DNA of 64,000 nucleotides. Origin: Protopterus annectens. Its lineage: Eukaryota > Chordata > Ceratodontiformes > Protopteridae. The stretch spans positions 1,747,335,126 through 1,747,399,125 of the forward strand of contig NC_056725.1 of assembly GCF_019279795.1 (NCBI RefSeq), read 5' to 3'. The position numbers and the translations under genes are program-made. Below, piece by piece: positions 1 through 11,438 of the stretch (its first letter is position 1; the number at the start of each line of letters is the position of its first letter). Below the pieces are notes generated by a model. The model worked only from the letters and a program-made list of their open reading frames with translations, searched no databases and was not told where the DNA came from.

Positions 1-702
1 AACATGGCCCCCTCCCCTCAACAGGTACACAAGCATATAGCCAAATACACCACAGGGGCCCTGTACCCACAACTATGCAGGTACAAGCTGCACTCAGTCT
101 GCATGGTACCTGCCCACATCACAGGTTGTATCATACACATATGGCAAAACAAGATGCTCTCCATGTACACATCATGTAAAACATAGCTCCATGTCAGGTT
201 GTGTACACACTGAATGGTGCACACCAACAGGTATCACAACCCAACAAAGGGGGAGGCACCACTGATAATGGGAAGTACTGCACTACTACCCTGCTGAGTC
301 TGGTCTGGAAGGCCATGAACCTTGATCACTTAAGTGATGTCAGCAGTACAGATGTAGATGACAGTATGGTTGATGTCACACTGCATATCATAACCTTGCC
401 AGGTCATAGGACATCATCATCCATACTGTGTACCACCTAAACTCAGTATACTAGATGTACATTCCTATGTCACAGGAGTGTTTAGCAACAGGACTGCTGG
501 CAGAAACAACACGACAGAAGGTGTCTGAATAATACGTGATCATCACACCACTGGCAGCTACAGTATGTCAGGGTTAATGCGTTCTATTCCTCCTCATTGT
601 AGTCCATACCTCACAGACAAACAGAAGGCATCTGTCTATTGAAGTATGTGAATGACTATGACCTAGGAGGAATAGCTGACTCGCATTGTCACCCCTATGT
701 TA

Positions 703-938
703 CCCACTGTGGTGGTGCTGCGGTAGCATTGTCGCCTCACAGTAAGACGTTGTCCGGTTCGATTCTCATCTAGAGCGTTTTCTGCGTGGAGACATGCATG
801 AATGGGCATACCTTCGTTGAAGGTTGTGCATCAGGGCTGGTAACTCGGCACATAAAACTCAACTACCAATCATTAGCAGACCGGAGTTCCGCTGTGGTGA
901 CCCCTAACTGGGAAAAGCCAAAAAAAGACACAACAAAA
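703..938 (+). mobile_element. tRNA-derived SINE with an 18-bp target-site duplication
   Basis: An 18-base direct repeat (attgtcacccctatgtta) lies at 685-702 and, identically, at 939-956. Between them is a SINE: a tRNA-like head with an A-box-like GGTGCTGCGGTAGC and a B-box GGTTCGATTC near 756-767, a body with the TTTTCTGCGTGGAG word seen in many vertebrate SINE-like repeats, and an A-rich 3' end. The identical flanks show target-primed retroposition, presumably with LINE machinery. Because the duplication has no mismatches, this is one of the younger events in the block. Confidence 0.75.
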
Positions 939-956
939 ATTGTCACCCCTATGTTA

Positions 957-2180
957 ATAACCCTGTACCCATGAATTACCACATAGGCAGCGGTCATCAT
1001 AATGGACACTTGTGTGTGAGGGATGCAGCTGGGCAGTTGTCTTTCCTGTGATAGCTACATCACCACACCTGTCAGGAAGTCATATGTGGCAACCCTAATA
1101 ATAACAGGGTGCCATTCATGAATATAGAGATCATTGTCCAGCTATACAGACCACTCAAGTGATCCATATCAGATCACATATTTCCTTTAGGGGGTATTGG
1201 CCATGTGCAGATGGCCTACACCAGCCTCTCCATTCCCCATCTCCACTATGTAGCATGATGCATATCCTGAATATATCCATGTCCAACCCAGTGATGTCGG
1301 ACATGCTACACGTACTCATCCTGATCTCGAACACATACTTCATGGACATCCACCTACCACATGCTGGACAAATCCTTGTCCCATACACTTGACATAGTCC
1401 TGCAATACTATGCATTCCTGTCTGTCAAAGCTGCACATCGCTCCCCTCTCAGACATGGTGTGATGACCGCATAGTAATGCATTGTATATGTATCATTAAC
1501 CCTGTGGATCAGTAATGTGGCACTGCTCCACCTGGCCCACAGACACACGTGTCAGCTACTGCCAGGTAACCTTTCATCCTAGATGTATACATGGCCCATG
1601 GCATATAGCCCACTAGTTGACTTTAACTGTACATGCCATAGTTGATACCCATCCCTGCAAATACCATCTGGCTAGCCAGTGTCCCATGTGTATCACATGT
1701 GCAACACAGATGATACATGGCAGGATGTTGAATCGCTGTACAGTGCCGTGTAGATGTATTTGGCAGAACACATACATGTAAAACCTTATGTGAGCATGTC
1801 TGCAGGGTCACAGGTCAGGTCTGTTAAGGCAGTGTAAGTCCTTATATGTGACATATACACTGCATCAAGGTCGACTGCATTAATGTGAACACATCCAGCC
1901 ATGTTGTGCTGATAGGTAGGAACACCAATACAGGCAAACAGACATGCCCACATCAAGACAGTAACCACATGGAGTATGAGCAATGTAATCAGGTGACACA
2001 CACACATATATGGTGATAATATCCACTCAACATTGAGTGTCACATGTGTGTGACACAAACATGTCAGTGTCATGTAGGTTTGCGAATACAACTATTTTAA
2101 CTGAAGTAATGTGATACACATGTATGTTCAGCTGTAGCTCTGTATGTCTCTGAGGTACTGTGACCTGTCTCCATCATTAT
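957..2180. other. No gene seen; Harbinger-style filler
   Basis: Only short open frames without recognisable domains occur here. The sequence is of the TGTACA-rich kind that fills the whole left block. If the block is one transposon, this would be 5' flank or intron of the Myb-like gene. No promoter element could be assigned. Confidence 0.4.
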
Positions 2181-2191
2181 ATCTTCCAGGT

Positions 2192-2600
2192 ATGCCACAT
2201 GCAAGGCTTCCCCCTTTTACACTCTTGGAGGATGAGGCCCTCATCCCATACCTACTTGATAATCACTACATCCTGTTCAGCCATATGCCACAGGATGCAC
2301 AGCAGCGGGATGCCCTGTGTATGGAACTTCGCAGAAGGGTTAATGATGTGGGTGGCCACAACCGCACATACCAGCAGGTGCACAGACACTGTACAGACCT
2401 CATTAGATGGGTGAAACAGTGTGCTAATGCAATCGCCAGGGAACAAGGTGCAACAGGTGGTGGACCACCAACCCAGCCTCCACTCACATGTACTGAGGAG
2501 CTACTGGCCAACCTGGGAACACCTGCAGAACCACATCCACAAGCCTTAGCCGATATTGTGGAGATGGGTGTCTCTCAACCACTGAGCCTGGAGTTGCCTG
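2192..2600 (+). CDS. Myb/SANT-like DNA-binding exon (Harbinger partner protein)
   Basis: This exon encodes about 136 residues. It opens with RLPPFTLLEDEALIPYLLDNHYILF and continues with a helix ending RRRVNDVGGHNRTYQQVHRHCTDL, the tri-helical Myb/SANT-like fold found in NAIF1/MSANTD proteins and in the DNA-binding partner protein of PIF/Harbinger transposons. That partner carries the transposase into the nucleus and to the element ends. A proline/threonine-rich tail follows. The ATG at 2192 sits just after a TTCCAG acceptor-like site, so it could be the start or part of an internal exon. The exon ends in a clean GTAAGT donor at 2601, phase 1. The frame is open throughout, in contrast to the decayed last exon. 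Confidence 0.6.
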
Positions 2601-2855
2601 GTAAGTCAGTACTGCACCTATAACAACTATATTCCATAGAGCTGCATGTGTCACTGTACATTATGTAATGTAACATCATATGCAAGGCATGTATACACAC
2701 ATGCCGCATACTATAGTATGCTACTCTGTGTATACACACATGTGCATACACCTTAGTATAGTCTAATGTACTGGTGTATGTGTTATGCACATTGCTCCCT
2801 GTAGCCTTTATACGGGGGTGGATTATGCTCATACTGCTGTGTTACTCCTATTTAG

Positions 2856-2894
2856 GTACCTCTGGCATTCTGCGGCGACAGCAGCCCATTGCAG
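2856..2894 (+). CDS. 39-nt second exon of the Myb-like gene
   Basis: A TTTAG acceptor (ending 2855) and a GTGAGT donor (2895) bracket 39 nt. The phase-1 base from the preceding exon joins in frame to give GTSGILRRQQPIA, and the exon leaves one base again, matching the phase of the next acceptor at 4582. Two independent phase matches support a spliced gene rather than chance sites. Too short for ordinary ORF detection. Confidence 0.45.
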
Positions 2895-4493
2895 GTGAGT
2901 GTGTTATTATTTATCAGGAACCGTAATGCACAAATCTATCTGCCATGTGGCCATTCACAACATGTACACATAATGTATGGTCCTGTCACACTATACAGGT
3001 CGGACTTGCAATGCATCACAATGACTATCCATGTGCCACACTTGCAAACTATGTGAATCATCTCACTGACATGAATCCTCACAAACTTTATTGCCAGATG
3101 TGTTGACAGCTGTGCATACAATGGTGGAGGTGCTGTTCACTTTAGGAACATACCACAGATCTGATCTACACATGGGGTGAATACAAACAGTACTACACAG
3201 TGGGCTGGTGTATGGCCAGCACACAGGTTTCACCAGTGTGGATCATAGCCCTGCTATGAATGTCACACAATGTGATGTGCTATCTTGACATGTCCATGAC
3301 ATCTATTGGCCTGGCTGCTACACTGCCTACCTAACCTGAAAACATATCCCACATACCACCCTTTATCTGCATAACCCTGTTGTCAGTGGAGCATATATGT
3401 CATATGGGACAACACAGACATGTGAAATAGATGCCCATCACTATAATTTGGACAACATATGTACACACATGGCCATGGAGGATGGCCAGAGACATGGAGC
3501 AACGCACACAGTAGAAAAGTTGTGCTTGTGTGTACACCCTGTCGTACAATGGCTACACATGGTTCGGCCATGGCCTTTGTATAATGGTCATAATGTAGAT
3601 GTGGAACGCTAGACATTCTACAGGCCTGTGCACATCTTGTGTAGGCGTAATATCAATCCACCACATAGGATGTGTTGAACATCTTGAGGGTGTTGCAACA
3701 TGACAGCAGTTACCTGTACAGTATCCACATCAGGCCACAGATATAGTACATTCCCGTTGCTGGTGATGGACATAAATGCCATACTAGCTCCTCGTGTGTG
3801 TGGTACACAGATGTCATGTGGGACATGGTGTACCAATGTGTTTGCCATGTCTGCCCATAGTTGCCAGGCTGCAGCAATATGGTTGCAGATGTGCAGGGGT
3901 GTCATCCATATACCCATCAGTGACCTGTGTCACAACTTCCACATCATGGTTTAGTGAGTATACACCTCAGTGACGTGGGTCACATTCCACAGTATATATG
4001 TATTGTATCTGAACACAGTCATGGCTATGAACCCTGTCTGTAACTCATACTGTATAGCACTAGAGACTCCTCATGATTCCCTGCAATGGCCATGCACATC
4101 AGCTAAATTTGCAGTATATCTGTGGGTGGACAGACAACACTGAATTGGTGCACCATTGCCCCACTGTATATTCGGCAGGACACCATTGTGTTAAACATGT
4201 ATGCATGTCATTGCACACGTCAGCAGATCACATGTCATAATACATGTGATTATCAAGGTCATAAGCCACACATCAGGCAGGTGTACTGTTAACCTGTGCT
4301 GGTCCACATGGTGTAACACAGGGATGTATGCTAACCACTACTACGATTGTGTAATTTGCATGCCATCTGCTATCACACATGCATGCTGTTGTGTGCAACC
4401 TAGGGATGTATGATAACTACCACTGTTATTGTCTGGGCTGCATGCCGTCTGCTGTATCACATGCATGTTGCATGCCTTCTGTCATATCACATG

Positions 4494-4496
<3 letters not shown>
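2895..4496 (+). other. Putative intron, no coding signal
   Basis: Lies between the GTGAGT donor at 2895 and the CCTCACAG acceptor ending at 4582. Contains only short random frames and partially repeated GCATGC-rich words near 4380-4500 (GCATGCCGTCTGCTGTATCACATGCATG is echoed twice in degenerate form). Nothing else recognised. Confidence 0.4.

Positions 4497-4538
<42 letters not shown>
4497..4538. repeat. (TG)n microsatellite
   Basis: About 42 bp of pure TG dinucleotide just upstream of the acceptor of the last Myb-like exon. It would lie in the polypyrimidine-side flank of that intron. Confidence 0.95.
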
Positions 4539-4539
<1 letters not shown>

Positions 4540-4582
4540 TATTGTATAGATTGTAATGTACAGTTCTTTTCTGCCCTCACAG

Positions 4583-5505
4583 GTGATGTAGGTGCATTGC
4601 CCTCCTGTGGTACATCAGATGTTAGTGTCCCCACAGTTTCTAGCAGTGGTGATTAATGTATGATTGGGTCACAGGCAGAGTTGTCAGGGGCTGAAACTGT
4701 GCCATTGGTTGCCATTCCATCTATATCCACCTCATCCCAGCACACAAATCCCATACCTGCACATACCCCATCATCAGTGGCCATAGAGGAAGGATAGTTG
4801 GTGCGTAGTAGCTTGGAACAGGAAAGTGTGGGGGCTATGGAAGGTGTGTCTGCACACCATGGTGTCAGCCAAACTACTGGTGGTGCCCCACACAGGCACG
4901 TGGCCAGTGCTGCTTGTAGAGGACCTCTGGCCAACATGCTCCTGTACGACAGAGCACAGCAGTTGGTGTCACCAGATGCATGTTTCAGGCTGTAATGGAG
5001 GCACAGGCATGTGCTGAATGGTGCAACAGAGAAGATCAGAGGTTACAGAGGGCTGCTGTCCGTTCTTTAAACAACAGTATCCAGGCAATGGTAAATGCTC
5101 AACAGCAGATTGCTGATGCTTTGGATAGACGGCTGGGTGACATGGTTGGAGTCCTTGACCGTTGCATGACAATCCGCGAGCATGATCTGTCTATGTTGAA
5201 ACATCTGGTAGGAGTGAGGCATCGGGCACGTGAACGTAGGCCTGCTACATCACCTGTGTCTATGTGTACGAGCTACCTCACATGGCCGCTCCCATAGTGG
5301 CGGTAGCAGCAGCAGTGCATCTGGTGCTGTGCTTTCCACACCACCACAAAGCAGGCCACGTGCACATGGCCCAGGATGGTCCCAATAGGGACACGGTTCC
5401 AGTGGACTAGTGACATCAGACAGTACCCAATCTGCACCTCTGTCTGGTAGTGCCCGTGCAACCCCTGGCAGGCATAAGTCACATGTCTGTGGCCGGACAC
5501 CATGA
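4583..5505 (+). pseudogene. Decayed last exon of the Myb-like gene
   Basis: After a CCTCACAG acceptor the frame continues DVGALPSCGTSDVSVPTVSS, then meets a TAA at about 4655. It resumes in the same frame with serine/threonine-rich sequence to about 4995, and shifts frame into a helical stretch (4980-5270) containing LNNSIQAMVNAQQQIADAL and RTIREHDLSML-like residues. Another shift leads to a serine/arginine-rich tail ending TGA at 5503-5505. The order of SANT domain, low-complexity linker, helical segment and basic tail is that of NAIF1-like Harbinger partners. At least two nonsense and two frameshift lesions mean no full protein can be made. Confidence 0.5.
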
Positions 5506-6383
5506 ACTGTAATACCTCACCTGTACAGTTTGCAGCTGTCAATAATACCCCTGTGTAGGTCAGACACATGGGAGAACTGTGTGCAGACATACACACACAC
5601 ACACTGGACACATATGTAGCGCACCGCAACACAAACATGCATAACATCCACACACGCCCAATTAGATCAAAGTCCCAAACCCACACACATGATGTCATCC
5701 AATGGTGCAGCCTAGGCCTCTGGCAAACATTAACATCCTGTGCATATGATGATGCCTGTGCTGCATCCCTGACATCCACACCATTGGTGCAAGGACATGC
5801 TCATATGGTCTGATGCACAGGGTGAACAGACTAGGATGATGTGTCATTTACAAATGTTGAGGACTATTGTCAGTCAGCAGATATGCCATGTAGTACAGGT
5901 GTACAATACTGTTAACAGTATGTGTCTTGTGTAACAACAGTAAATGCATGTTGGTCATGTTGTTCTGCTGTCCTTCAGGTCTAATTGCATGAGCCGGTAG
6001 ATGTCACTGTTTGCAGTTAAGTGTCCCATATGTCAATGTGGACTACTCACAGGTATGTATGAATATACCAGCATGCACCATGTAGCTGCCACATACCAGT
6101 GAGAATGTCCCACATTACAAACACATCTACCGTTCCAAAAGCATGATAGCTGTGTATTAAGCTACTGTGGCCACAGATGTGACATCCATAAAGGGTGACA
6201 TCATAGGTACAGTTACATGGAGTGGTGAGGTAAGAGAGTGGTCTAGCTGATTACAAGGGTAGATGCCATTGGGAAGTGTGATGCCTCAATGGGAATCAGT
6301 AATACACATTCCCATGACAGGATGCCAACACACAACTGCACCCACACACTCAGGTATTGGCACACGTATTCAGTGACACTGTA
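5506..6383. other. No gene seen
   Basis: Left-block filler with CACACA words. A 168-residue open frame on the minus strand (5273-5779) is the antisense of the Myb-like exon tail and has no domain. Confidence 0.4.
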
Positions 6384-6414
<31 letters not shown>

Positions 6415-6423
6415 CACACGCAC

Positions 6424-6472
<49 letters not shown>
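6384..6472. repeat. (CA)n microsatellite
   Basis: About 89 bp of CA repeat with minor TATA and CG interruptions. Open frames of repeated V-C or C-V across it are artefacts of the repeat. Confidence 0.95.
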
Positions 6473-6475
<3 letters not shown>

Positions 6476-6479
6476 CTTC

Positions 6480-7079
6480 ACCGACACAGTAACACACACT
6501 AACAGACAGTTGCTACTGGTGGGATGAGGACCCCTGCCTATGTGCAAATCATTGTTACAGTACTGTGCACCTACATGACGTGCCACAGAAAATACACATG
6601 TACAGGTAGTCAGTATGGCCTAAGATCAGGGACATCAACACAGATAGTTGAATGCATCGCCTGGATGGTGGGAGGGGTCCTATCAGTTCGGTATGGTAAC
6701 ATACATCCTCACCCCAGGGACCAGTCAGCCCTACTTACACACACTGTGGCATTCAGTAATTAATACACCTATGTCATGCACATACAGATACCTTACATGT
6801 GTGAGATACACGCCCCTGCCTATGTCCTGCTTTATACATTGCAGTCTGTACAGATGTGTACACTAGTGTACAGGAGAGTGAGTAACAATTGAGATGTATT
6901 CCCCACAATATGTGACAAATATGGACACACACGCAGCCATGCATGCCAGTACTGTGAATCTCAGACTTGCCTAGCTCATGTTATGTATGTCAGACATACA
7001 GCAGTATTGCACGCGTTACAAACTGTACTGACGCTTCCTGTGCCAACAGTGCTGATATATGCAAAAGAAGAGAGGTAAA
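6480..7079. other. No gene seen
   Basis: Only left-block filler. The sequence character changes at about 7080, where the AT-rich hammerhead-bearing remnant starts. Confidence 0.4.
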
Positions 7080-7430
7080 TACGCCACAACTATCGAAGGC
7101 AAAACCAGAACGTGTAACATAAAACATAAAAATCCTTTATTCGAATAAGTTAGCGCTTTCATGTTACTTAGAACGCTTCATCAGACTTTAACAGATTGAA
7201 GAAAATTCAAATCACTTAAATATTACAAATTCACATACAAAACACCAATAAAACACCATTTCCATGTCACATGTTACTCAAAGGAAATTACATCACTTTC
7301 ATTTAAAAGGAAATGGCAAGGGAATAAAATACATATGCATTGTGTATAAAAACACAAATAAAACATAAAAAATAAAACATAAAACAAAATCAATGTATTG
7401 AACTAACATTTGAATGGCCTATCTACTGTT
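7080..7430 (-). mobile_element. Hammerhead-bearing retroelement remnant (Penelope-like type)
   Basis: On the minus strand this AT-rich insert carries a hammerhead-like core (7147-7188) followed by AATAAA-rich sequence and a GGCGTATTTACCT word. That word is echoed downstream of the equivalent core near 45.36 kb (GCGTTTATTTACCT). Penelope-like retroelements are known to carry hammerhead motifs in their terminal repeats, and dispersed CTGATGAAG...GAAA repeats are common in fish and amphibian genomes. No reverse transcriptase or GIY-YIG endonuclease is left here, so the family assignment rests on the motif alone. Confidence 0.45.
7147..7188 (-). ncRNA. Hammerhead-ribozyme-like motif, copy 1
   Basis: Read on the minus strand: stem I 5' strand AAGU (7188-7185), core CUGAUGA (7184-7178), stem II region, GAAA (7160-7157), palindromic stem III AGCGCU (7157-7152), cleavage-position A (7151), and ACUU (7150-7147) closing stem I. 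Stem II is weak: a G-U pair, one mismatch, then GUU/AAC. The six-base self-complementary stem III has no loop, so cleavage would require two molecules to pair, as in the minimal hammerheads of repeats. Probably a decayed copy. Confidence 0.5.
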
Positions 7431-7431
7431 G

Positions 7432-8340
7432 GCAAGGCCGATGATGTCACCCATCTACAAATACACCTCTGGGAGGGCTGTGTTCCAGTAATCTCGGTAG
7501 CGCGTTCTGTAACTGTGTAATGCTGTAGAGTAATAAAGTAGTTATGTCGGTGTTCTAGTCCCACACTTGCCATGTGTGTGTGCATGTGTGTCTCTCCCCA
7601 TTTGCCTGAGGACTGAGTAATACCTTTATACTGCTCACACTCCATACATTTCTTATACCCACCATTAGCAAGGCCGATGATGTCACCCATCTACAAATAC
7701 ACCTCTGGGAGTGCTGTGTCCCAGTAATCTTGGTAGCGCGTTCTGTAACTGCATAATGCTGTAGTGTGATAAGGTAGTTAGGTCAGTGTTCTAATCCCAG
7801 CCATGCCAACTGTGTGTGTGTATGTATGTGTGTCTCTGTCAGCCTGGGGACAGAATAATGCTTTTAGACTGCTTGAACTCCATACAATCCCTATCGCCGA
7901 CTTTGTCATTGCTGATGATGTCACCCACCTAGAAGTACACCTGTGGGAGTGATGTGTCCCAGTAATCTCGGTAGTGCGTTCTGTAACTGCGTAATGCTGT
8001 AATGTGATAAGGTAGTTAGGTCAGTGATCTAATCCCAACCATACCAACTGTGTGTGTGTGTGTGTGTGTGAGTGTGTGTGTCCCCATCTGCCTGGAGACA
8101 GAATAATGCTTTTAGACTGCTCACACTCCATACAATCCCTATCATCGACTTTGCTATTGCTGATGATGTCACCCACCTAGAAGTACACCTCTGGGAGTGA
8201 TGTGTCCCAGTAATCTCGGTAGCGCGTTCTGTAACTGTGTAATGCTGTAGTGTGATAGAATAGACAGGTAGGTGCTCTATTCCACGGCATGACAGGTGTG
8301 TGTGTTTGGCAGTCATATCCTATGTGTTGGTGTCTGTGAG
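7432..8340 (+). repeat. Four tandem tRNA-like (SINE-like) units of 236-248 bp
   Basis: The words GCCGATGATGTCACCCA / GCTGATGATGTCACCCA recur with starts near 7437, 7673, 7911 and 8159. Each unit holds an A-box-like CTCGGTAGCGCG and, about 55 bp on, a B-box-like TGTTCTAATCCC, then a TG-rich run and a CTCCATACA tail. The head therefore looks tRNA-derived with pol III boxes. Tandem head-to-tail SINE arrays are less common than dispersed single copies. Units differ by several percent, so the array is not recent. Confidence 0.65.
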
Positions 8341-8638
8341 TGGCTAGCTACTGGATGTGTTGAGGAGCGTGTTTTGTTGTTTTCCTATATAGTGGCCATA
8401 AATGTCACAATCGGCCAAGAGACTGGGTTGGCAAGACATACACATACATTCGGCAATAGGTCTGGTGAGTAATGTCAGCAGCCCTAATCTTACCCTTAAT
8501 ACAGTCTGAACCTGTGTGATGCACAGAAACACACTTGCCTTGATATTAACACCAGTACATAATGCAGGAGGTGCATGTGGTTTCCTTTTCATTCTTGTCT
8601 AATGCTTTGGTGTCACGTGGTCCACTGTTGAGATATAT

Positions 8639-8672
8639 ATATTCTATATCTACGTATGTGTATGTATATGTA

Positions 8673-8741
<69 letters not shown>
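8639..8741. repeat. TATG/(TG)n/(TA)n compound microsatellite
   Basis: Roughly 100 bp of ATGTATG, TG and then TA repeats. The open frames of alternating Y and I across it are artefacts. Confidence 0.95.
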
Positions 8742-8744
<3 letters not shown>

Positions 8745-8846
8745 GACATTAACACACATAAATCTACATGATGGAATACATGTCCTTTACTGTTGAATGC
8801 CTGCACTGGATGATCTGTACGTGATAAACTCAGATGCATGTATATC

Positions 8847-8925
8847 TGCCATGGCTTAGTGGTAAAGCACATCATCTGTGGTGTGCAGGGTCCCGGTTTT
8901 GAGCCGTGCAGAGGCCAGTTGTTTT
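8847..8925 (+). mobile_element. tRNA-like SINE head
   Basis: A-box-like ATGGCTTAGTGG (8851-8862) and B-box-like GGTTTTGAGCC (8895-8905) with tRNA-like spacing. The acceptor stem does not pair well, so this is a tRNA-derived SINE or pseudogene rather than a working tRNA. Confidence 0.45.
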
Positions 8926-9470
8926 GTTGCTGGGAAGAACAAGGGACATTGAATACAGTGATAGTAAGGCACTTTTAACCAGTTGTGTGCAGGTCTGCAT
9001 GACAGTAAGCAGTGGTTATTTTTGGGGAGGCTCAGTATGGGTCATGTAACTATGCATTAGAAGACAATACTATGCAAACAAGTTGGAAAATAGTGAATCC
9101 CGTTTATCCCCAGGGTGTGATGCAGGTCCCAAGAGTGTATGTCTATAGATAGCCGGGTGCAGGACTCGAATATAGGTGAAAGCATGGGGGGGTGTCAGGC
9201 ATACTGTATGTAGATTGGAGCTTAGTGTCTCGGTATTGTTCCTTGCTTAGCACGCCTAAGCTAGGGGTGTGTCTATACCTGCCTAGTGCAATTGGGAGGG
9301 ACATCATCAGTAGGAGAGTAGTCAAGGTGAACAAGCTGGGCAAACAGGTGATATTTATCAGAATCAGCAGATTACAGGCCCAGCAGACCAGCCCGGCCTG
9401 GAACACTATGATAAAGTGAGCAAGCACCATCCCCTTAGGTTTTTCCACACTCTACACCACCGGTGTATAC
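8926..9470. other. Upstream flank of the Harbinger transposase
   Basis: No domain recognised in either strand. A short plus-strand frame (9192-9419) has a basic stretch (GRDIISRRVVKVNKLGKQV) but no known family signature. If the transposase is spliced, its promoter or first exon could lie here. Confidence 0.35.
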
Positions 9471-10627
9471 ATGCAGGGAAATTTTAACAAACAATCCTAC
9501 AAAATGAGAAGGGCTACAGCAGGCAACATAGACCAACATGTGCAGGAGGCTGTGGGTGGTGAGGATGTGAATGCTGCCGAACAACCCTCAGTGAAGAGAC
9601 AGAGAAGACTGTACAGACCCAGGGTAATCTACCAGGGGCTACATGAGCTGGAGATAGTGGAGCACTACGGGGTGGACAGAGACCTCCTACAGCAGATTGT
9701 TGAGCTGTGCCGGCCACACCTGACACATTGAACAGGCCAAGGGGAACCCATCCCAGTGGATACCAAGGTATGTGTAGGCCTAGGTAAACTAGCCACAGGT
9801 ACCTCCCAAAGCACAACTGGGGATATCATGGAGATCTCACAGGCATCTGCATCCAGGGTATTCCACCAGTTCCTGGATGCCATGCACCACATGCCAGTGA
9901 GCACGTACATTTCCTCAACACACGTGAGGTGTTGACCAGCAATATGTGTCTCTTCCACCAAATGGCAGACTACCTTGGGGTAGTGGGTGCTATAGCCTGC
10001 ACGCATGTATGCATCAAAGCACCACCCGATGAGCAAGGTAGGGCCTACATTAACTGCAGGGGCATCCCCTCCATCAACTGCCAGGTCGTATGCAATGCCC
10101 AGGGCATTATACTGAATGTGTGTGCTGGCTGCCCTGGAAGCTATGATGATTCTGATATATGGCATCTGACGCAGCTGTACCACAGCTTTGCCAATATGGA
10201 CACCCCCTACGGTCATCTAGTGGGGGATGCTGGGTACCCACTGGAGCCGTGGCTGATGACACTCATCAGAAATGCACACACACCTGAACAACGACACCAT
10301 AATGAGGCACACGCACAGGCTAGACATATAATAGTGCATGTGTTTGGGATGCTCAGGTCACTGTTCCAGTGTCTGGACACATCCGTTGGAGCCTTGCATT
10401 ATTCACCAGTTACATGCACCCAAATTGTTATGGTATGTGCTATGCTATACAATATGATCCTGTGGAAACAGCTGCAGCAGGAACAGCATGGGGCAGGGCC
10501 ACACAGCCCCCCACCAATGCCAAGGCCTGTACAGGCACAGAGTGACTCGGAGGAGGAACAACCTGAGTCAGACCCAATAGGTGGAAGGAGGTGTGCCCAG
10601 TATGACCTGGCCTTGGCAAAGAGGTAA
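9471..10627 (+). pseudogene. PIF/Harbinger (HARBI1-like) transposase, decayed
   Basis: About 385 codons, close to the 350-400 usual for HARBI1-type DDE transposases, which cut and paste the element at TWA targets. The N-terminal part (9471-9728) gives RPRVIYQGLHELEIVEHYGV; past an in-frame TGA come ATGTSQSTTGDIMEISQASASRVF, the family helix-turn-helix region. After a frameshift near 9925 the catalytic half runs to 10627, with HVCIKAP, YINCRGIPSINCQVVC, LVGDAGYPL and VFGMLRSLFQCL. The second catalytic Asp is present (GDAGYPL), but the position usually D in VVCDA is N and the usual E before the FG motif is H. One stop, one frameshift and two lost catalytic residues make it inactive. An acidic C-terminal tail (SDSEEEQPESDP) follows. 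Confidence 0.85.
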
Positions 10628-11438
10628 TGCATAGCATATGCACTGACACAGTAGGGACCCAGGGAATGTCACCCTGTTTGACTCGCACAGACAGTAAAAG
10701 GGATGCCAGACATGACACTACCTGTGCTCAGCCATGTATTGGAAGTGCACTATGTGCATCTGACATAGGCAGCCCTCCAGCACCATCCTCAGGTTTGGCA
10801 CACCCTCAAGGTAAGTCAATCAACCTACCAATTGGAAGTTGTATTAGAATGTGTTGGTACCTGTAGCTATGGTATGGATGTGAGCATGCAAGGGAATTTG
10901 GTGGCCGAATGTTAAGGCAGCAGACAGTAGATGTCCATAATGGCACCATGACATCTGTAGCACATACAGGGGTAACCATAGTAGCCAGTAGTACACAGGG
11001 TGTCATAACCCACTGCGGGTAATGGGCTGAGCATCGTGTGTGTCCATACAGCCCACACAAGTTTCAACCAGATGGACAGGTGTAGACCAACACAAACAAA
11101 TGCTGTACTATGGCCTCTGAATATGCCCTATGGATGACCCCCACACAGACCCACACAGACAGACTACAGCTGGCCAGGCAGTTGGATGTAGGTTATGAAG
11201 GCTAGGACATCTGAAACTAATATGTTGGTAATTAATGCTAAGATCTGGAGTATACTGATATGCCTCTAGCCAGCACAATAGGTAGGTCTACACACTGAAA
11301 TGGAGTACCTGATATATGAGTACAGCAGTAGCAAAAGTGTACAAGTGTCAGGTGTGCTCCCCTTCCAATTTCACATATAGCAACAGTCAGGTGCGCTCCC
11401 CCCCCCCCAGTGCTGTGTAGGAATATGGATACGGTCGG
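10628..11438. other. No gene seen; donor-like site at 10811
   Basis: A short open frame (10627-10866) covers a TCAAG|GTAAGT donor-like site at 10811. I found no matching acceptor in phase, so no exon is claimed. Confidence 0.3.

Noticed and set aside
5273-5779. 168-residue minus-strand open frame
   Set aside because: Antisense of the decayed Myb-like exon tail and of TG-rich filler; no motif and no splice signals.
7432-8340. CRISPR-like array
   Set aside because: The repeats are 236-248 bp tandem units with internal pol III boxes, with no short repeats and unique spacers, in a vertebrate context.
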